This document shows, in pieces, positions 1 to 8,714 of a DNA stretch of 13,843 nucleotides. Positions within the stretch are counted from its first letter, which is position 1. Each line of letters starts with the position of its first letter. The notes under the pieces were generated by a model. It was not told the origin of the DNA and searched no databases. It saw only the letters and a program-made list of their open reading frames with translations. The position numbers were made by a program, and so were the translations under genes. Source of the DNA: Sideroxydans sp. (lineage in GTDB: Bacteria; Pseudomonadota; Gammaproteobacteria; Burkholderiales; Gallionellaceae); assembly GCA_030823965.1 (NCBI GenBank), contig JAVBYP010000256.1, forward strand, positions 1 to 13,843. The letters run 5' to 3'.

Positions 1-1
1 C

Positions 2-181
2 CACATGGCGCGACAACTCGAACACTGGGGATTCGGAATGGTCGACTGTCAGATGTACACGCCTCATCTCGCCTCGCTGGGTGCTCGCGAGATCCCTCGT
101 TCAGAGTTCGTCGCGCGCCTGCAAGACTTGATAAACTGCGAACCCGTGCAGCATTTCCGATTCGATACCGACCTGTTCTGA
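2..181 (+). CDS. aat: Leucyl/phenylalanyl-tRNA--protein transferase, 3' end only
   Basis: This is the C-terminal 59 residues of Aat, which moves Leu or Phe from aminoacyl-tRNA to proteins with an N-terminal Lys or Arg, making them ClpS/ClpAP degradation substrates in the cytoplasm. The start lies upstream of the window. Visible family signatures are the WGFGMVDCQ stretch followed by [12 protein letters not shown], which matches the conserved C-terminal core of Aat, and a short tail ending in DTDLF. The stop TGA (179-181) shares its last base with the ATG of bpt, so the two are very probably cotranscribed and translationally coupled. The neighbour being the second N-degron transferase supports the call. 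I am sure of the family; nothing can be said of the missing N-terminal part. Confidence 0.93.
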   Translation, partial: HMARQLEHWGFGMVDCQMYTPHLASLGAREIPRSEFVARLQDLINCEPVQHFRFDTDLF

Positions 182-924
182 TGAGCCTACTGAACGACAT
201 CCCGCTCTCTTCCATACAGCTATATCTGACTGCGCCCTACCCTTGCAGTTATTTGGCTGATCTGGAGGCGCGCTCACAAGTCGCCACCCCTGCGTTCCTC
301 ATCACGACGCCGATATACTCGAAGCTAGTTCGCCACGGCTTTCGCCGTAGCGGCACCTTCACCTACCGCCCCCGCTGCGACACCTGCCGCCAATGCGTAC
401 CTGCGCGCGTGGTGGTGGCCGACTTCAAAGCTTCACGCTCGCAACGCAGAAGTTGGAAACGCCACCACGACCTGCAAGTCCACATCTTGCCCTTGCAAGA
501 CAAAGCAGAATATTTCGATCTTTATCGCCGCTATCAGCAGACTCGTCATGCCGAAGGGGGGATGAAGGATGACGACCCAGAGCAGTACCGCAACTTCCTA
601 TTACAAAGTCATGTGGACTCGTTGCTGGTGGAGTTTCGCGAAGGCGATGCCTTGCGCATGGTGAGCATCGTCGATGTATTGGAAGATGGTTTATCTGCCG
701 TCTATACGTTCTACGACACAGAAATAGCCAATGCCAGCTACGGCACGTTCAATGTGTTGTGGCAGATCGAGTTGTGCCGCAAACTCGGCCTGCCTTTCCT
801 CTATCTGGGATATTGGATACGCGATTCACAGAAGATGGCCTACAAAGCCAAGTTCCAACCCTTGCAAGGTTTGCAAGATGATGAATGGCGACCGATCGCA
901 CCTACCCAAAGGAATGAACCATGA
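181..924 (+). CDS. bpt: Aspartate/glutamate leucyltransferase Bpt
   Basis: Bpt transfers Leu from Leu-tRNA to proteins whose N-terminal residue is Asp or Glu, creating a primary N-degron recognised by ClpS. It is the bacterial relative of eukaryotic arginyltransferase ATE1. The 247 residues fit the family. The N-terminal domain has PCSYL (C22) and the cysteine motif CDTCRQC (C66, C69, C72), which correspond to the conserved cysteines of the ATE N-domain. The C-terminal GNAT-like domain contains TRHAEGGM (121-128), [16 protein letters not shown] (165-179), and the characteristic YLGYWI followed by MAYKAKF (208-225). The ATG overlaps the aat stop by one base and has no clear Shine-Dalgarno, so coupling to aat is likely. 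Its stop overlaps the next gene by four bases. Family assignment is firm; cysteine function as a cluster site is inference from ATE1. Confidence 0.95.
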   Translation: MSLLNDIPLSSIQLYLTAPYPCSYLADLEARSQVATPAFLITTPIYSKLVRHGFRRSGTFTYRPRCDTCRQCVPARVVVADFKASRSQRRSWKRHHDLQVHILPLQDKAEYFDLYRRYQQTRHAEGGMKDDDPEQYRNFLLQSHVDSLLVEFREGDALRMVSIVDVLEDGLSAVYTFYDTEIANASYGTFNVLWQIELCRKLGLPFLYLGYWIRDSQKMAYKAKFQPLQGLQDDEWRPIAPTQRNEP

Positions 925-1799
925 AGACCCGTCTCGCTATTTTCGTCATCACCTTGCTGCTCCTACCCTATATGGGCTTGCTGTTGAGTGATGGGCAACT
1001 CAATGGATCGACACTCCCTCTCGATACCAGCTTGATACCCCTCATCGCCGCCGTGTCAGTCATCTTGCTACTTGCATTGATGAGCAACTACTGGGGCGCA
1101 TCGCGCAGTGGCAACAACTTGTTTCGCCTGCAACGTAACTACTATTTGGCTATGGCACTCACGAGTGGCATGCTGGGTTGGTTGCTGGTCTATCTGAATC
1201 TTTATACCCACAGCTGGCTAGACACCGGGGACAGCAGTGTCGCAAGCTTACTCATCCAATCCCTACTCTTCGCTACGCTCGCTCCAGCCATCTTGAGCAT
1301 TCGCGCCTTGCTCGGTTCTTTCGCCGGTTTGCTCAAGTTGCTCTCACGCAATTTTGCAGTGCCCTCTCCAGCGCATGACACCACAGCTTTCATCCTCATC
1401 CCACTCGCATTAATAGGATCGCTCGGTGGTGCCGCTTGGCCTGCAGCGCTGTTCTGGCTGTATTGGACAGCGCCTCTGTTATTACTGATCGCATTGCAAA
1501 TGCTGTGGCACGAAAGTTCGATCTTCGCGGGGCTCACCAATGGCGATTGGAGTCGCATCGTGACTGCCGCGATATCAGGTCTCATCGTATGTAATGCCGC
1601 GCTGATCACATTCGAGTTGGCTGGAGGCACCTTGCTCATCGAGCTGCCCAATATGGCGTTCCAGCAACTAGGCTTCGCCCTCTTCGGCTTGATCTGCCTA
1701 CAGCTGGGCGATGTCATCGCCGAAGCCTGGCGCGGTAAGACGCGTGCACAAGTATCCAAGAAAAAAACCTTTCCTATCCCTGTCGTGGTCAAAAAATGA
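921..1799 (+). CDS. Unrecognised polytopic membrane protein, 292 aa
   Basis: I do not recognise this family. The protein is strongly hydrophobic with about eight likely membrane segments near residues 5-22, 38-55, 76-94, 110-128, 155-172, 174-196, 211-231 and 247-265. It has no cleavable signal peptide with a convincing cleavage site; residues 1-22 look like a first membrane anchor after MKTR. A loop at 56-75 is basic and polar, an acidic stretch lies near 101-106 and the C-terminal tail (271-292) is very basic, so the C terminus is probably cytoplasmic, as is the N terminus. No catalytic motif, cysteine pair or repeat stands out. It starts by ATGA overlap with bpt and ends by ATGA overlap with pyrD, so it is made from the same message as both. 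Its function cannot be told from the sequence; a link to either neighbour is only suggested by position. Confidence 0.85.
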   Translation: MKTRLAIFVITLLLLPYMGLLLSDGQLNGSTLPLDTSLIPLIAAVSVILLLALMSNYWGASRSGNNLFRLQRNYYLAMALTSGMLGWLLVYLNLYTHSWLDTGDSSVASLLIQSLLFATLAPAILSIRALLGSFAGLLKLLSRNFAVPSPAHDTTAFILIPLALIGSLGGAAWPAALFWLYWTAPLLLLIALQMLWHESSIFAGLTNGDWSRIVTAAISGLIVCNAALITFELAGGTLLIELPNMAFQQLGFALFGLICLQLGDVIAEAWRGKTRAQVSKKKTFPIPVVVKK

Positions 1800-2824
1800 A
1801 TCCCTACAACCTACTTCGCCCAGCACTTTTCACACTTGATCCAGAGACGGCACACGATGCCACGCTGACCTCGCTCAACACGGCACACTGCCTCGGACTT
1901 TCGCGCCTGATCCCCAAACCACAGGACGACCCGCGTAACGTGATGGGATTGAACTTTCCCAATCCGGTGGGCCTTGCAGCCGGCTTGGACAAGAACGGTG
2001 ATTGCATCAACGGCCTTGCTGCACTCGGCTTTGGTTTCATCGAGATCGGCACCATCACCCCGCGTCCACAACCTGGCAATCCGCGTCCGCGCTTGTTCCG
2101 CCTGCCTGAAGCGAAAGCGATCATCAACCGCATGGGTTTCAACAATCACGGCGTGGATGCACTGGTGGCGAACGTCGAACGTGCGAACTTCAAAGGGGTG
2201 CTGGGCATCAACATCGGCAAGAACGCCGACACCCCCATCGAGAAAGCCGCTGACGACTACCTCATCTGCCTGCGCAAGGTATATGCCCACGCCAGTTATG
2301 TGACGGTGAACATCTCCTCGCCCAACACCAAGAACCTGCGTCAATTGCAAGGCGGCGATGAGTTGGATGCTTTGCTCACGCAACTCAAATCGGAACAAGA
2401 GAAATTGGCACAACAGCAAGGTAGATATGTGCCGCTGACTTTGAAGATCGCGCCTGATCTGGATGGGGAGCAGATCAAACAGATCGCGTCTCTACTCATC
2501 AAACATCGTATCGATGGTGTGATCGCCACCAACACCACCTTGTCACGTGAAGGGGTGGAAGGGCTCGTTCATGGCAATGAGACAGGCGGATTGAGTGGCG
2601 CGCCAGTGAAAGACAGATCGACTGCGGTGATTCACGCATTGTCCGCCGAACTAGGGGGCGCACTCCCCATCATCGGCGTGGGTGGCATCTCAAGCGGAGC
2701 GGATGCATTAGAGAAGATGCAGGCGGGTGCATCCTTGGTGCAGATATACAGTGGACTGATCTATCGCGGCCAATCGCTTGTGACCGAGGCCGCAGAGGCG
2801 ATCAGAAAAGGGATCAAGGAGTAG
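1796..2824 (+). CDS. pyrD: Dihydroorotate dehydrogenase (quinone), class 2
   Basis: PyrD oxidises dihydroorotate to orotate, the fourth step of UMP synthesis, passing electrons through FMN to membrane ubiquinone. At 342 residues it has the class 2 length, with the extra N-terminal helices (about 1-40, including [11 protein letters not shown]) that bind the membrane and quinone. Motifs seen are [13 protein letters not shown] (56-68, K66 at the FMN phosphate and substrate side), [28 protein letters not shown] (111-119), VNISSPNT with catalytic S175, TLKIAPD (K217), ATNTT, and the FMN phosphate loop GVGGISSG (294-301). Serine rather than cysteine as base separates it from class 1. The ATG overlaps the stop of the membrane protein gene by four bases. 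The 3' end overlaps the oppositely oriented gene by 11 bases, leaving no room for a separate terminator. Confidence 0.98.
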   Translation: MNPYNLLRPALFTLDPETAHDATLTSLNTAHCLGLSRLIPKPQDDPRNVMGLNFPNPVGLAAGLDKNGDCINGLAALGFGFIEIGTITPRPQPGNPRPRLFRLPEAKAIINRMGFNNHGVDALVANVERANFKGVLGINIGKNADTPIEKAADDYLICLRKVYAHASYVTVNISSPNTKNLRQLQGGDELDALLTQLKSEQEKLAQQQGRYVPLTLKIAPDLDGEQIKQIASLLIKHRIDGVIATNTTLSREGVEGLVHGNETGGLSGAPVKDRSTAVIHALSAELGGALPIIGVGGISSGADALEKMQAGASLVQIYSGLIYRGQSLVTEAAEAIRKGIKE

Positions 2825-4742
2825 GGTCGAGGATGATACGGTTGCGGCCAGCTTCCTTCGCCGCATACAGATTATTGTCGGCACGGATCAACAAGGCTTC
2901 CAACGTGGTGATGGTCTCGCTCTTCTCCGCCACACCGATACTCACCGTCATCTTATGTTCGCCGCCTCCCTGCAAGCGCAGACCTTGGGCGGCGATATTG
3001 GTACGCAAACGCTCGGCGCATAACACAGCAGCCTGCGCATCGGTATCTGGACAGATCACCAAGAACTCTTCACCGCCATATCGACACACCACATCTTGCG
3101 TGCGTGCGGCGCGGCGCAAGGTGTCGGCGACCAGCTTCAAGGCTTCATCCCCCACTTGATGGCCGAATCGATCATTGATGGATTTGAAATGATCGACGTC
3201 GACCATCAAGCAAGAGAGCGCCCTGTCACCGCGTTTGGTCAGCGCCCATTCCTGCTCTAGCCGCTCCATCGCATAACGCCGATTAGGCAATCCCGTCAAC
3301 GCATCCGATAGTGCTTGCCCCTGCAAGCGCTCATTGGCGGCAGAGAGTTCTGCCGAGAAACGCATCAACTGTTCGCGATCGAAAGCGAGTTCTTCTTGCA
3401 ACTGCACCACCCGCTGTCCCGCTCGCAATCGCGCGAAGAACACCTTGGGCGTGATGGGCTTGGTGAGATAGTCATCCGCACCCGCCTCGAATGCCTCGAC
3501 CAACTTATCCGCCGACTCTTGCATCGTGACGATGATCACATAGATGCTGCGATTCTCGGGCTTGCTACGCAACTCGCGACACAGCGCGATACCATCCATC
3601 TGCGGCATGAGCCAATCCGTGACGATGAGTTGCGGCTGTTCTTTTTCGATCATGCTCAACGCTTCTATCCCGTTCGAAGCGATGAGCACATGATGCCCGG
3701 CGGCGACCAGCATCTTTTGTAGCAATGCCCGCATGGAACGGTCATCGTCAACCACCAACACCCGCATCTTGTAGTCATGGTTCGCATGCGGCCATTGCGG
3801 AATGACGATCTCTTCAGGCTCGTTATCGATCTGCACAAAGAGTTCCGCCAAGGAGGGGAGGTGGCGCGCGCCCATATTCAACAAGGCCGCCCATTCCATC
3901 CATTCACGCCCACACTCATCGGCCACTTGCACTAAAGACGCCTCCTCGATGGCGACCAAAGCGGCATCTGCCCTTAATCTACGTAAGGACCTATTGCGTT
4001 CAGCAGGACTACACAAACTCACATCTGCCATCAACGATGCCAGATGCAACATGTTCACCAGTTTCCACTCGCGCGTCCCCTCGACGACTCGACTGGACTC
4101 TGGCTGCGGAAAATCATGGATCAAAGTCTGGAAGATGGAAGGAAAGTTCATGTCAGCCAAGATCGCCGCGCTCAACTCTGCCTGTTCGAAACCGAATTGT
4201 TCTCGTTCTTTGCGATAGATATCTTCTAAAGATTGTCGTTCAGAGACAGAGAGTATTTTGCCGAACTCATCCGGATAGACAGTCGCCATCGCCAACTGTC
4301 CGATGCCACCCAGCAATCCGATGACGAATATCTCTTCTACAGCAGCCAAACGCGAAAGCGCAGCAAGGTGCCGGACATACACCCCAGTCAGCAGCGAATG
4401 CGACCAGAAATAGGAATAATTGAATTGCTTGCATGGACCATGCTGGTGATCGACGATGAGCGCGATCCCGAGGACTAGCTGGCGCAGTGCGCGCGAACCC
4501 AAGACTGTGACCGCATCCGAGATGGTGACGATAGGACGCGAGGAGCTAGACAGCAGGACGTTCGCCGCTTTGATGACGCGCACACTCAAAGCCGGATCTG
4601 CGCTGATGAGCCTGACGATGTCCTGATTGGAGGCGTCCTCACGCTGCGTAAGATTGATGACCTCCAGCGCCACTCCTTTAGGAGTAGGCAGGCGGCCACT
4701 GAGCTTGAGCTTGGCCAATATATTGTTCTGGTTCGGTGTCAC
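2814..4742 (-). CDS. HDOD-receiver-GGDEF protein, predicted active diguanylate cyclase
   Basis: This 642-residue cytoplasmic signalling protein has three modules. Residues about 10-215 form an HDOD domain ([48 protein letters not shown]). Residues 326-445 form a response-regulator receiver with acid pocket D332/D333, phospho-acceptor D376 in VTDWLMP, T406 and K428 in LTKP. A coiled linker (about 446-478) leads to a GGDEF domain (479-638) with [21 protein letters not shown] and an intact catalytic GGEEF (556-560). The product-binding I-site RTQD (547-550) sits exactly five residues before GGEEF, so feedback inhibition by cyclic di-GMP is expected. The start is GTG (4742-4740) with AGGGGG six bases upstream. 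No membrane segment is seen. A cognate sensor kinase is not in the window. The domain calls are firm; activity and signal are inference. No EAL or HD-GYP phosphodiesterase is fused. Confidence 0.95.
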   Translation of the reverse strand: MTPNQNNILAKLKLSGRLPTPKGVALEVINLTQREDASNQDIVRLISADPALSVRVIKAANVLLSSSSRPIVTISDAVTVLGSRALRQLVLGIALIVDHQHGPCKQFNYSYFWSHSLLTGVYVRHLAALSRLAAVEEIFVIGLLGGIGQLAMATVYPDEFGKILSVSERQSLEDIYRKEREQFGFEQAELSAAILADMNFPSIFQTLIHDFPQPESSRVVEGTREWKLVNMLHLASLMADVSLCSPAERNRSLRRLRADAALVAIEEASLVQVADECGREWMEWAALLNMGARHLPSLAELFVQIDNEPEEIVIPQWPHANHDYKMRVLVVDDDRSMRALLQKMLVAAGHHVLIASNGIEALSMIEKEQPQLIVTDWLMPQMDGIALCRELRSKPENRSIYVIIVTMQESADKLVEAFEAGADDYLTKPITPKVFFARLRAGQRVVQLQEELAFDREQLMRFSAELSAANERLQGQALSDALTGLPNRRYAMERLEQEWALTKRGDRALSCLMVDVDHFKSINDRFGHQVGDEALKLVADTLRRAARTQDVVCRYGGEEFLVICPDTDAQAAVLCAERLRTNIAAQGLRLQGGGEHKMTVSIGVAEKSETITTLEALLIRADNNLYAAKEAGRNRIILDPTP

Positions 4743-4792
4743 CGATTTCCCCCTAGACAGGCAGATTCTAAACCTATTTCAGCGGCCTAGAA

Positions 4793-4820
4793 TGGGCATC
4801 TCAGGTTATATCCTTATAAT
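4793..4820 (+). promoter_or_regulatory. Candidate sigma70 promoter upstream of rsxA (distal)
   Basis: A perfect -10 hexamer TATAAT lies at 4815-4820. The best -35 at suitable distance is TGGGCA (4793-4798; four of six matches to TTGACA) with a 16-base spacer. It reads into rsxA, with transcription expected to start near 4827. No operator is recognised. The call rests on the consensus match only. Confidence 0.45.
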
Positions 4821-4830
4821 GCCTTCTTGG

Positions 4831-4859
4831 TTGAAGCGAGCACCAATCGGGCGCATAAT
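4831..4859 (+). promoter_or_regulatory. Candidate sigma70 promoter upstream of rsxA (proximal)
   Basis: TTGAAG (4831-4836; first four bases match TTGACA) and CATAAT (4854-4859; five of six matches to TATAAT) are separated by the ideal 17 bases. Transcription would begin near 4866, giving a leader of about 30 bases before the rsxA ATG. Together with the distal candidate this makes a tandem arrangement, but only one may be used. Confidence 0.45.
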
Positions 4860-4896
4860 CCGCGCCTATTTCCGCTCAATAACGGCAACCTTTTGA

Positions 4897-5472
4897 ATGT
4901 CTGAATATCTTTTGATACTCGTTGGTACGGTGTTCGTGAACAACATCGTCATGGTCAAGATCCTTGGCCTGTGCCCGTTCATGGGCGTTTCCAGAAAGCT
5001 GGAGACTTCCTTGGGTATGGGGGCCGCGACGACCTTCGTGCTCACCTTGGCCTCGGGCGCGAGTTACCTCATCAGTCATTACTTGCTTGGCCCCGAACTG
5101 GCTTATCTCACTACCTTGTCCTTCATCGTAGCCATTGCTGGCATCGTGCAATTCACCGAGATGGCGATCAAGAAGACTAGCCCAGAGCTGTATCAGGTGC
5201 TGGGCATCTATCTTCCCCTTATCACCACCAACTGCGCTGTGCTTGGCATCCCTTTGCTCAACGTCCAGGCCGAGCATGATTTCATGGAATCTTTGCTGTT
5301 CGGCTTCGGTGGCGCGGTCGGCTTCACTTTGGTGATGGTCTTGTTCGCAGGCATCCGTGAGCGATTAGAAGGCGCGGATGTGCCTGGCGTGTTCAAGGGT
5401 TCAGCCATCGCCATGGTCACGGCGGGGCTGATGAGCTTAGCCTTTATGGGTTTTTCGGGCTTGGTGAAATGA
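4897..5472 (+). CDS. rsxA: Rnf/Rsx electron transport complex subunit A
   Basis: RsxA (RnfA) is an integral inner-membrane subunit of the six-part Rnf/Rsx complex, which couples electron transfer between ferredoxin and NAD(H) to ion movement and in enterobacteria keeps SoxR reduced. The 191 residues are the usual length (about 193 in E. coli) and form roughly six membrane helices. Conserved motifs are [20 protein letters not shown] with C26 and [12 protein letters not shown] with C113. In Rnf and Nqr structures the equivalent cysteines, together with two from the paralogous E subunit, hold a [2Fe-2S] cluster inside the membrane. It opens the operon; the ATG has only a weak Shine-Dalgarno. Its stop overlaps the rsxB start by four bases (ATGA). 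Confidence 0.97.
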   Translation: MSEYLLILVGTVFVNNIVMVKILGLCPFMGVSRKLETSLGMGAATTFVLTLASGASYLISHYLLGPELAYLTTLSFIVAIAGIVQFTEMAIKKTSPELYQVLGIYLPLITTNCAVLGIPLLNVQAEHDFMESLLFGFGGAVGFTLVMVLFAGIRERLEGADVPGVFKGSAIAMVTAGLMSLAFMGFSGLVK

Positions 5473-6017
5473 TCACCGCACTGTGGGTGATGATCGCACT
5501 CGCGGCGCTGTTGGGTCTCGTATTGGGCTTCTCAGCCGTTCGCTTCAAGATCGAAGGCAATCCTCTTGTTGAGAAGATCGACGCAGTCTTGCCCCAGACG
5601 CAATGCGGCCAATGCGGCTATCCAGGTTGCAAACCGTACGCTGAAGCCATCGCCAAAGGCGAGGCGGACATCAATCTGTGCCCACCGGGCGGCGATGATG
5701 GGATCCATAAACTGGCTGACTTGCTCGGCGTGGAATACAAACCCTTTGGCGGCGACGCAAAACCCAAAGCCAAAGCGGTCGCCTTCATCGACGAACAGAC
5801 CTGCATCGGCTGCACGCTGTGCATCCAAGCGTGCCCCGTAGATGCCATCGTTGGCGCAGCCAAACAGATGCACACTGTCATCGCATCGGAATGCACGGGG
5901 TGCGAGCTGTGCCTGCCACCTTGCCCAGTCGATTGCATCAGCATGCCAGCTATAGAAGAGAGACTGACGGATTGGAAATGGAAACATCCCGTGATCACGC
6001 TGAGGAAGATCGCATGA
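5469..6017 (+). CDS. rsxB: Rnf/Rsx electron transport complex subunit B (iron-sulfur protein)
   Basis: RsxB is the ferredoxin-like subunit that takes electrons from or gives them to soluble ferredoxin on the cytoplasmic face. Residues 1-22 are a hydrophobic membrane anchor. Next comes a 4Fe-4S domain with C46, C49, C54 and C71 ([10 protein letters not shown]...NLCPPGG), then two bacterial-ferredoxin clusters: C112, C115, C118, C122 ([16 protein letters not shown]) and C142, C145, C148, C152 ([16 protein letters not shown]). The 182 residues match the short proteobacterial RnfB; clostridial versions are longer with extra clusters. An additional cysteine, C156, follows the last cluster in the PVDC sequence. 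It is coupled to rsxA and rsxC by ATGA overlaps on both sides. Confidence 0.97.
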   Translation: MITALWVMIALAALLGLVLGFSAVRFKIEGNPLVEKIDAVLPQTQCGQCGYPGCKPYAEAIAKGEADINLCPPGGDDGIHKLADLLGVEYKPFGGDAKPKAKAVAFIDEQTCIGCTLCIQACPVDAIVGAAKQMHTVIASECTGCELCLPPCPVDCISMPAIEERLTDWKWKHPVITLRKIA

Positions 6018-7672
6018 GGACGCTCCATCATTTCCATGGTGGCATCCACCCCACCTCCCACAAGTCCCTATCCACGCATCAGTCGATAGCACGAGCCCCG
6101 TTACCCAAAAGCTTGGTCATACCGTTGCGCCAACATGCTGGGGAGGCCGCCAAACCCTGCGTGAACGTAGGCGATCACGTGTTGAAAGGTCAACGTATCG
6201 GCACGCCGAGCGCCACGCTATCCAGTTCCATCCACGCCCCCACCTCGGGCACCATCGCATCCATCGCCTTGCATCAGATCGCCCACCCCTCGGCTTTGCC
6301 CGACCTGTGCATCACGCTGATCCCAGACGGCAAAGACACTTGGATCAAACGCGAAGCGGTGGATTTCCTAGCGCTCTCTGCGAACGAAATGCAACAACAC
6401 TTGCGTGATTTCGGCATCGTTGGCTTGGGTGGCGCTACGTTCCCTAGTGACTTGAAACTGCGTCATCCCATCAAGGTGGACACGTTGATCTTGAACGGGG
6501 CGGAGTGCGAGCCCTACATCACCTGTGATGACATGTTGATGCGTGAACGCGCGAGTGAGATCGTGCGCGGTATCGTCATATTGCGCCATGCGCTCGAAGC
6601 GGGCGAGGTGCTGATCGGTATCGAAGACAACAAGCCCGAAGCTATCGCCGCGATGCACGAAGCGGTGAGTGCGGCCCAACTAGACTACGCAGTTGTCGCC
6701 GTACCCACCATCTACCCCGGGGGTAGCGCTAAACATCTCATCAAGGTGCTCACGGGTCTCGAAGTCCCTTCTGGCAAACTCCCCACCGACATCGGCGTTC
6801 AGTGTTTCAACGTGGCGACGGCGCTCAGCATCAAACGCGCTTTGGATGATGGCGAGCCACTCATCTCGCGCATCGTCACCATCACCGGCAACGTGGAACA
6901 TCCCCGCAACTATGAAGCGCTGATCGGTACGGCATTCTCCGACTTGATCGACTTGAGTGTGGCCAAGCGCGACACCAATCGCTACATCATGGGCGGCCCC
7001 ATGATGGGCGTGGTATTGCCTGCGGTGAACGTGCCCTTGGTCAAATCCAGTAATTGCGTGATCGCCGCATCGGATACGCTCTTCCCGCCCGCTCCACCAG
7101 CATTACCGTGCATCCGCTGCACACGTTGCGCTCAGGTTTGCCCTGCCGAACTACAACCGCAGGACCTCTACTGGTTCGCCAAATCCAACAACTTTGGTAA
7201 GGCGCAGGAGTACAGTCTTGCAGATTGCATCGAGTGTGGCGTTTGCGCCTATGTCTGCCCTAGCCACATCCCGCTGGTACAGTATTACCGTTACGCCAAG
7301 AGCGAGATACGTGAACGCTCTGCCGAGAAGCTGGCTGCCGATAAAGCACGTGAAAGGCATGAGTACCGCCAGTTCCGCATCGAACGTGAAAAGCAGGAAA
7401 AAGCAGAGAAGTTGGCTCAGCGTGAGGCCGCTTCCAAAGCTGCGGCGGTTGTCGCCCCCAGCACGCCCAGCGTAGATGACACGCAGCAGATACGCATCAA
7501 CGAGGCGATCGAACGCGCCAAAGCGCAAGCCGCCGAGGCGCACCCCAAGAACACAGACGCGCTCACTCCTGAGCAGCAGGCAGAGATCGCCAGCATCGAG
7601 GCGCGCCGCGCCAAGATTCGTGAACTGGCGACAGACGCCGGCGCGGACGATGAACCGCACAAGACCAGTTGA
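6014..7672 (+). CDS. rsxC: Rnf/Rsx electron transport complex subunit C
   Basis: RsxC is the peripheral subunit that binds FMN and NAD(H) and carries two 4Fe-4S clusters. I place the start at the ATG 6014-6016, which overlaps the rsxB stop (ATGA); a longer in-frame reading from 5819 would lie wholly inside rsxB and has no family support. The resulting 552 residues begin with FHGGIHP, as the family does. Seen are the barrel-sandwich segment APTSGTI (75-81), [13 protein letters not shown] (137-149), the [13 protein letters not shown] nucleotide-binding stretch (161-173), and cluster ligands C366, C369, C372, C376 and C405, C408, C411, C415. Residues about 430-540 are a charged Ala/Glu/Arg-rich tail, probably helical or coiled coil. 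It is much shorter than the long repeat tail of E. coli RsxC (740 residues), which varies widely between species. Confidence 0.96.
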   Translation: MRTLHHFHGGIHPTSHKSLSTHQSIARAPLPKSLVIPLRQHAGEAAKPCVNVGDHVLKGQRIGTPSATLSSSIHAPTSGTIASIALHQIAHPSALPDLCITLIPDGKDTWIKREAVDFLALSANEMQQHLRDFGIVGLGGATFPSDLKLRHPIKVDTLILNGAECEPYITCDDMLMRERASEIVRGIVILRHALEAGEVLIGIEDNKPEAIAAMHEAVSAAQLDYAVVAVPTIYPGGSAKHLIKVLTGLEVPSGKLPTDIGVQCFNVATALSIKRALDDGEPLISRIVTITGNVEHPRNYEALIGTAFSDLIDLSVAKRDTNRYIMGGPMMGVVLPAVNVPLVKSSNCVIAASDTLFPPAPPALPCIRCTRCAQVCPAELQPQDLYWFAKSNNFGKAQEYSLADCIECGVCAYVCPSHIPLVQYYRYAKSEIRERSAEKLAADKARERHEYRQFRIEREKQEKAEKLAQREAASKAAAVVAPSTPSVDDTQQIRINEAIERAKAQAAEAHPKNTDALTPEQQAEIASIEARRAKIRELATDAGADDEPHKTS

Positions 7673-7685
7673 GGTATCTAGCCAA

Positions 7686-8714
7686 ATGTTGAGCTCCCCT
7701 TTCATCACCACTCCGACCAGCGTCAATCAGATCATGTTGCGCGTATTGCTCGCACTCATTCCTGGCATCGCGCTTTACGTTTGGTATTTCGGCCCGGCCA
7801 TCTTGGTGTCTATCACCCTCGCATCGATCACTGCCTTGGCGACCGAGGCGGTGATGCTCAAGCTGCGAGATCGTCCGATCAAACCTTTCCTGTCCGATCA
7901 CAGCGCATTGCTCACCGCGTGGTTGCTCGCCCTCTCCATCCCACCTCTGGCACCTTGGTGGCTGGTCGTCGTGGGCACTGCCTTCGCTATCGTCGTCGCC
8001 AAACATCTATACGGCGGCTTGGGTAGCAATGCGTTCAACCCAGCGATGATCGGTTATGCCGTCCTCATCATCTCCTTCCCAGCACACATGACGCACTGGC
8101 TCACACCGCATGCGCTGGGCGGCATAGAGCTGGACTTCGCACAGCAATTGAGCTACATCTTTCACGGCACATTACCCGCTGGATTGACCTTGGATGCAGT
8201 GACCATGGCGACGCCTCTCGACACGCTGAAGACTCAGCTCCATCTCGGCCTATCGGTGAGCGAGATCCGCGACATGCCGATCTATGGTCGCTTGGCGGGC
8301 CATGGCAGCGAGATGGTCGCACTCGGTTTCGCTATCGGCGGACTGTATCTCTTGTTCACACGGATCATCTCTTGGCATCTTCCTCTGGTGTACTTGGGTA
8401 CTTTGTTCGCGGTGGCGGGGATCTTTCATGTGTTCGACCCCACCCACTACGTCACCCCCTTGTTCCACTGGTTCTCGGGCGCAGCCATGATCGGGGCGTT
8501 CTTCATCCTCACCGACCCCGTCACCTCACCTACGACGGCAAAAGGCAAGATCATCTTCGCCGCCGGTGCAGCTCTGCTCACCTATTTGATCCGGGTGTTC
8601 GGCGGCTTCCCCGATGGCATGGCGTTCGCCACCATCTTGATGAACATCTGCGTCCCCTTGATCGACCTCTACACACAACCCAAAGTGTTCGGCAAGAAGG
8701 ATGGTTTGTTATGA
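7686..8714 (+). CDS. rsxD: Rnf/Rsx electron transport complex subunit D (flavoprotein)
   Basis: RsxD is a polytopic membrane subunit carrying covalently linked FMN and homologous to NqrB. The start chosen is ATG 7686-7688, giving 342 residues beginning MLSSPFITTPTSV, typical of RnfD; GAGG at 7671-7674 is its likely ribosome site (11-base spacer). An in-frame extension to 7476 would lie inside rsxC, is Arg-rich and is unlike the family. Motifs include LSDHSALLTAWLLALSIPP (69-87), LYGGLGSNAFNPAMIGYA (108-125) and the flavinylation sequence TMAT with T176, the counterpart of the phospho-FMN threonine (T187 in E. coli numbering). FILTDPVTSPTT lies in the second half. The gap of 13 bases after rsxC is the only non-overlapping junction in this gene run. 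Confidence 0.96.
   Translation: MLSSPFITTPTSVNQIMLRVLLALIPGIALYVWYFGPAILVSITLASITALATEAVMLKLRDRPIKPFLSDHSALLTAWLLALSIPPLAPWWLVVVGTAFAIVVAKHLYGGLGSNAFNPAMIGYAVLIISFPAHMTHWLTPHALGGIELDFAQQLSYIFHGTLPAGLTLDAVTMATPLDTLKTQLHLGLSVSEIRDMPIYGRLAGHGSEMVALGFAIGGLYLLFTRIISWHLPLVYLGTLFAVAGIFHVFDPTHYVTPLFHWFSGAAMIGAFFILTDPVTSPTTAKGKIIFAAGAALLTYLIRVFGGFPDGMAFATILMNICVPLIDLYTQPKVFGKKDGLL

Larger units (their letters stand above)
4743..4896. other. Divergent intergenic region between the cyclase gene and rsxA
   Basis: This 154-base gap separates divergent starts. It holds the cyclase Shine-Dalgarno (minus strand, 4754-4749) and the two plus-strand promoter candidates. On the minus strand I found AT-rich hexamers but no -35/-10 pair at good spacing, so the cyclase promoter is not assigned. 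No long inverted repeat or terminator is evident. Confidence 0.6.

Noticed and set aside
1202..1792. A 196-codon minus-strand frame opposite the unknown membrane protein
   Set aside because: It is fully antisense to a gene held by overlapping start and stop signals on both sides, and its sequence shows no domain or plausible ribosome site.
5819..6013. Upstream in-frame extension of rsxC
   Set aside because: It lies wholly within the conserved second half of rsxB. The family N terminus (FHGGIHP) begins just after the ATG at 6014, which has the same ATGA overlap as the other junctions.
5532..6092. A 186-codon minus-strand frame opposite rsxB
   Set aside because: rsxB has three intact cysteine cluster motifs; the antisense reading is a shadow with no family features.
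7476..7685. Upstream in-frame extension of rsxD
   Set aside because: The 70 extra residues are an Arg/Ser/Pro-rich out-of-frame reading of the rsxC tail, and the family start MLSSPFITTP lies at 7686 with a ribosome site before it.
8372..8710. Upstream in-frame extension of rsxG
   Set aside because: It is an out-of-frame reading of rsxD; the true N-terminal membrane anchor begins after the ATG at 8711.
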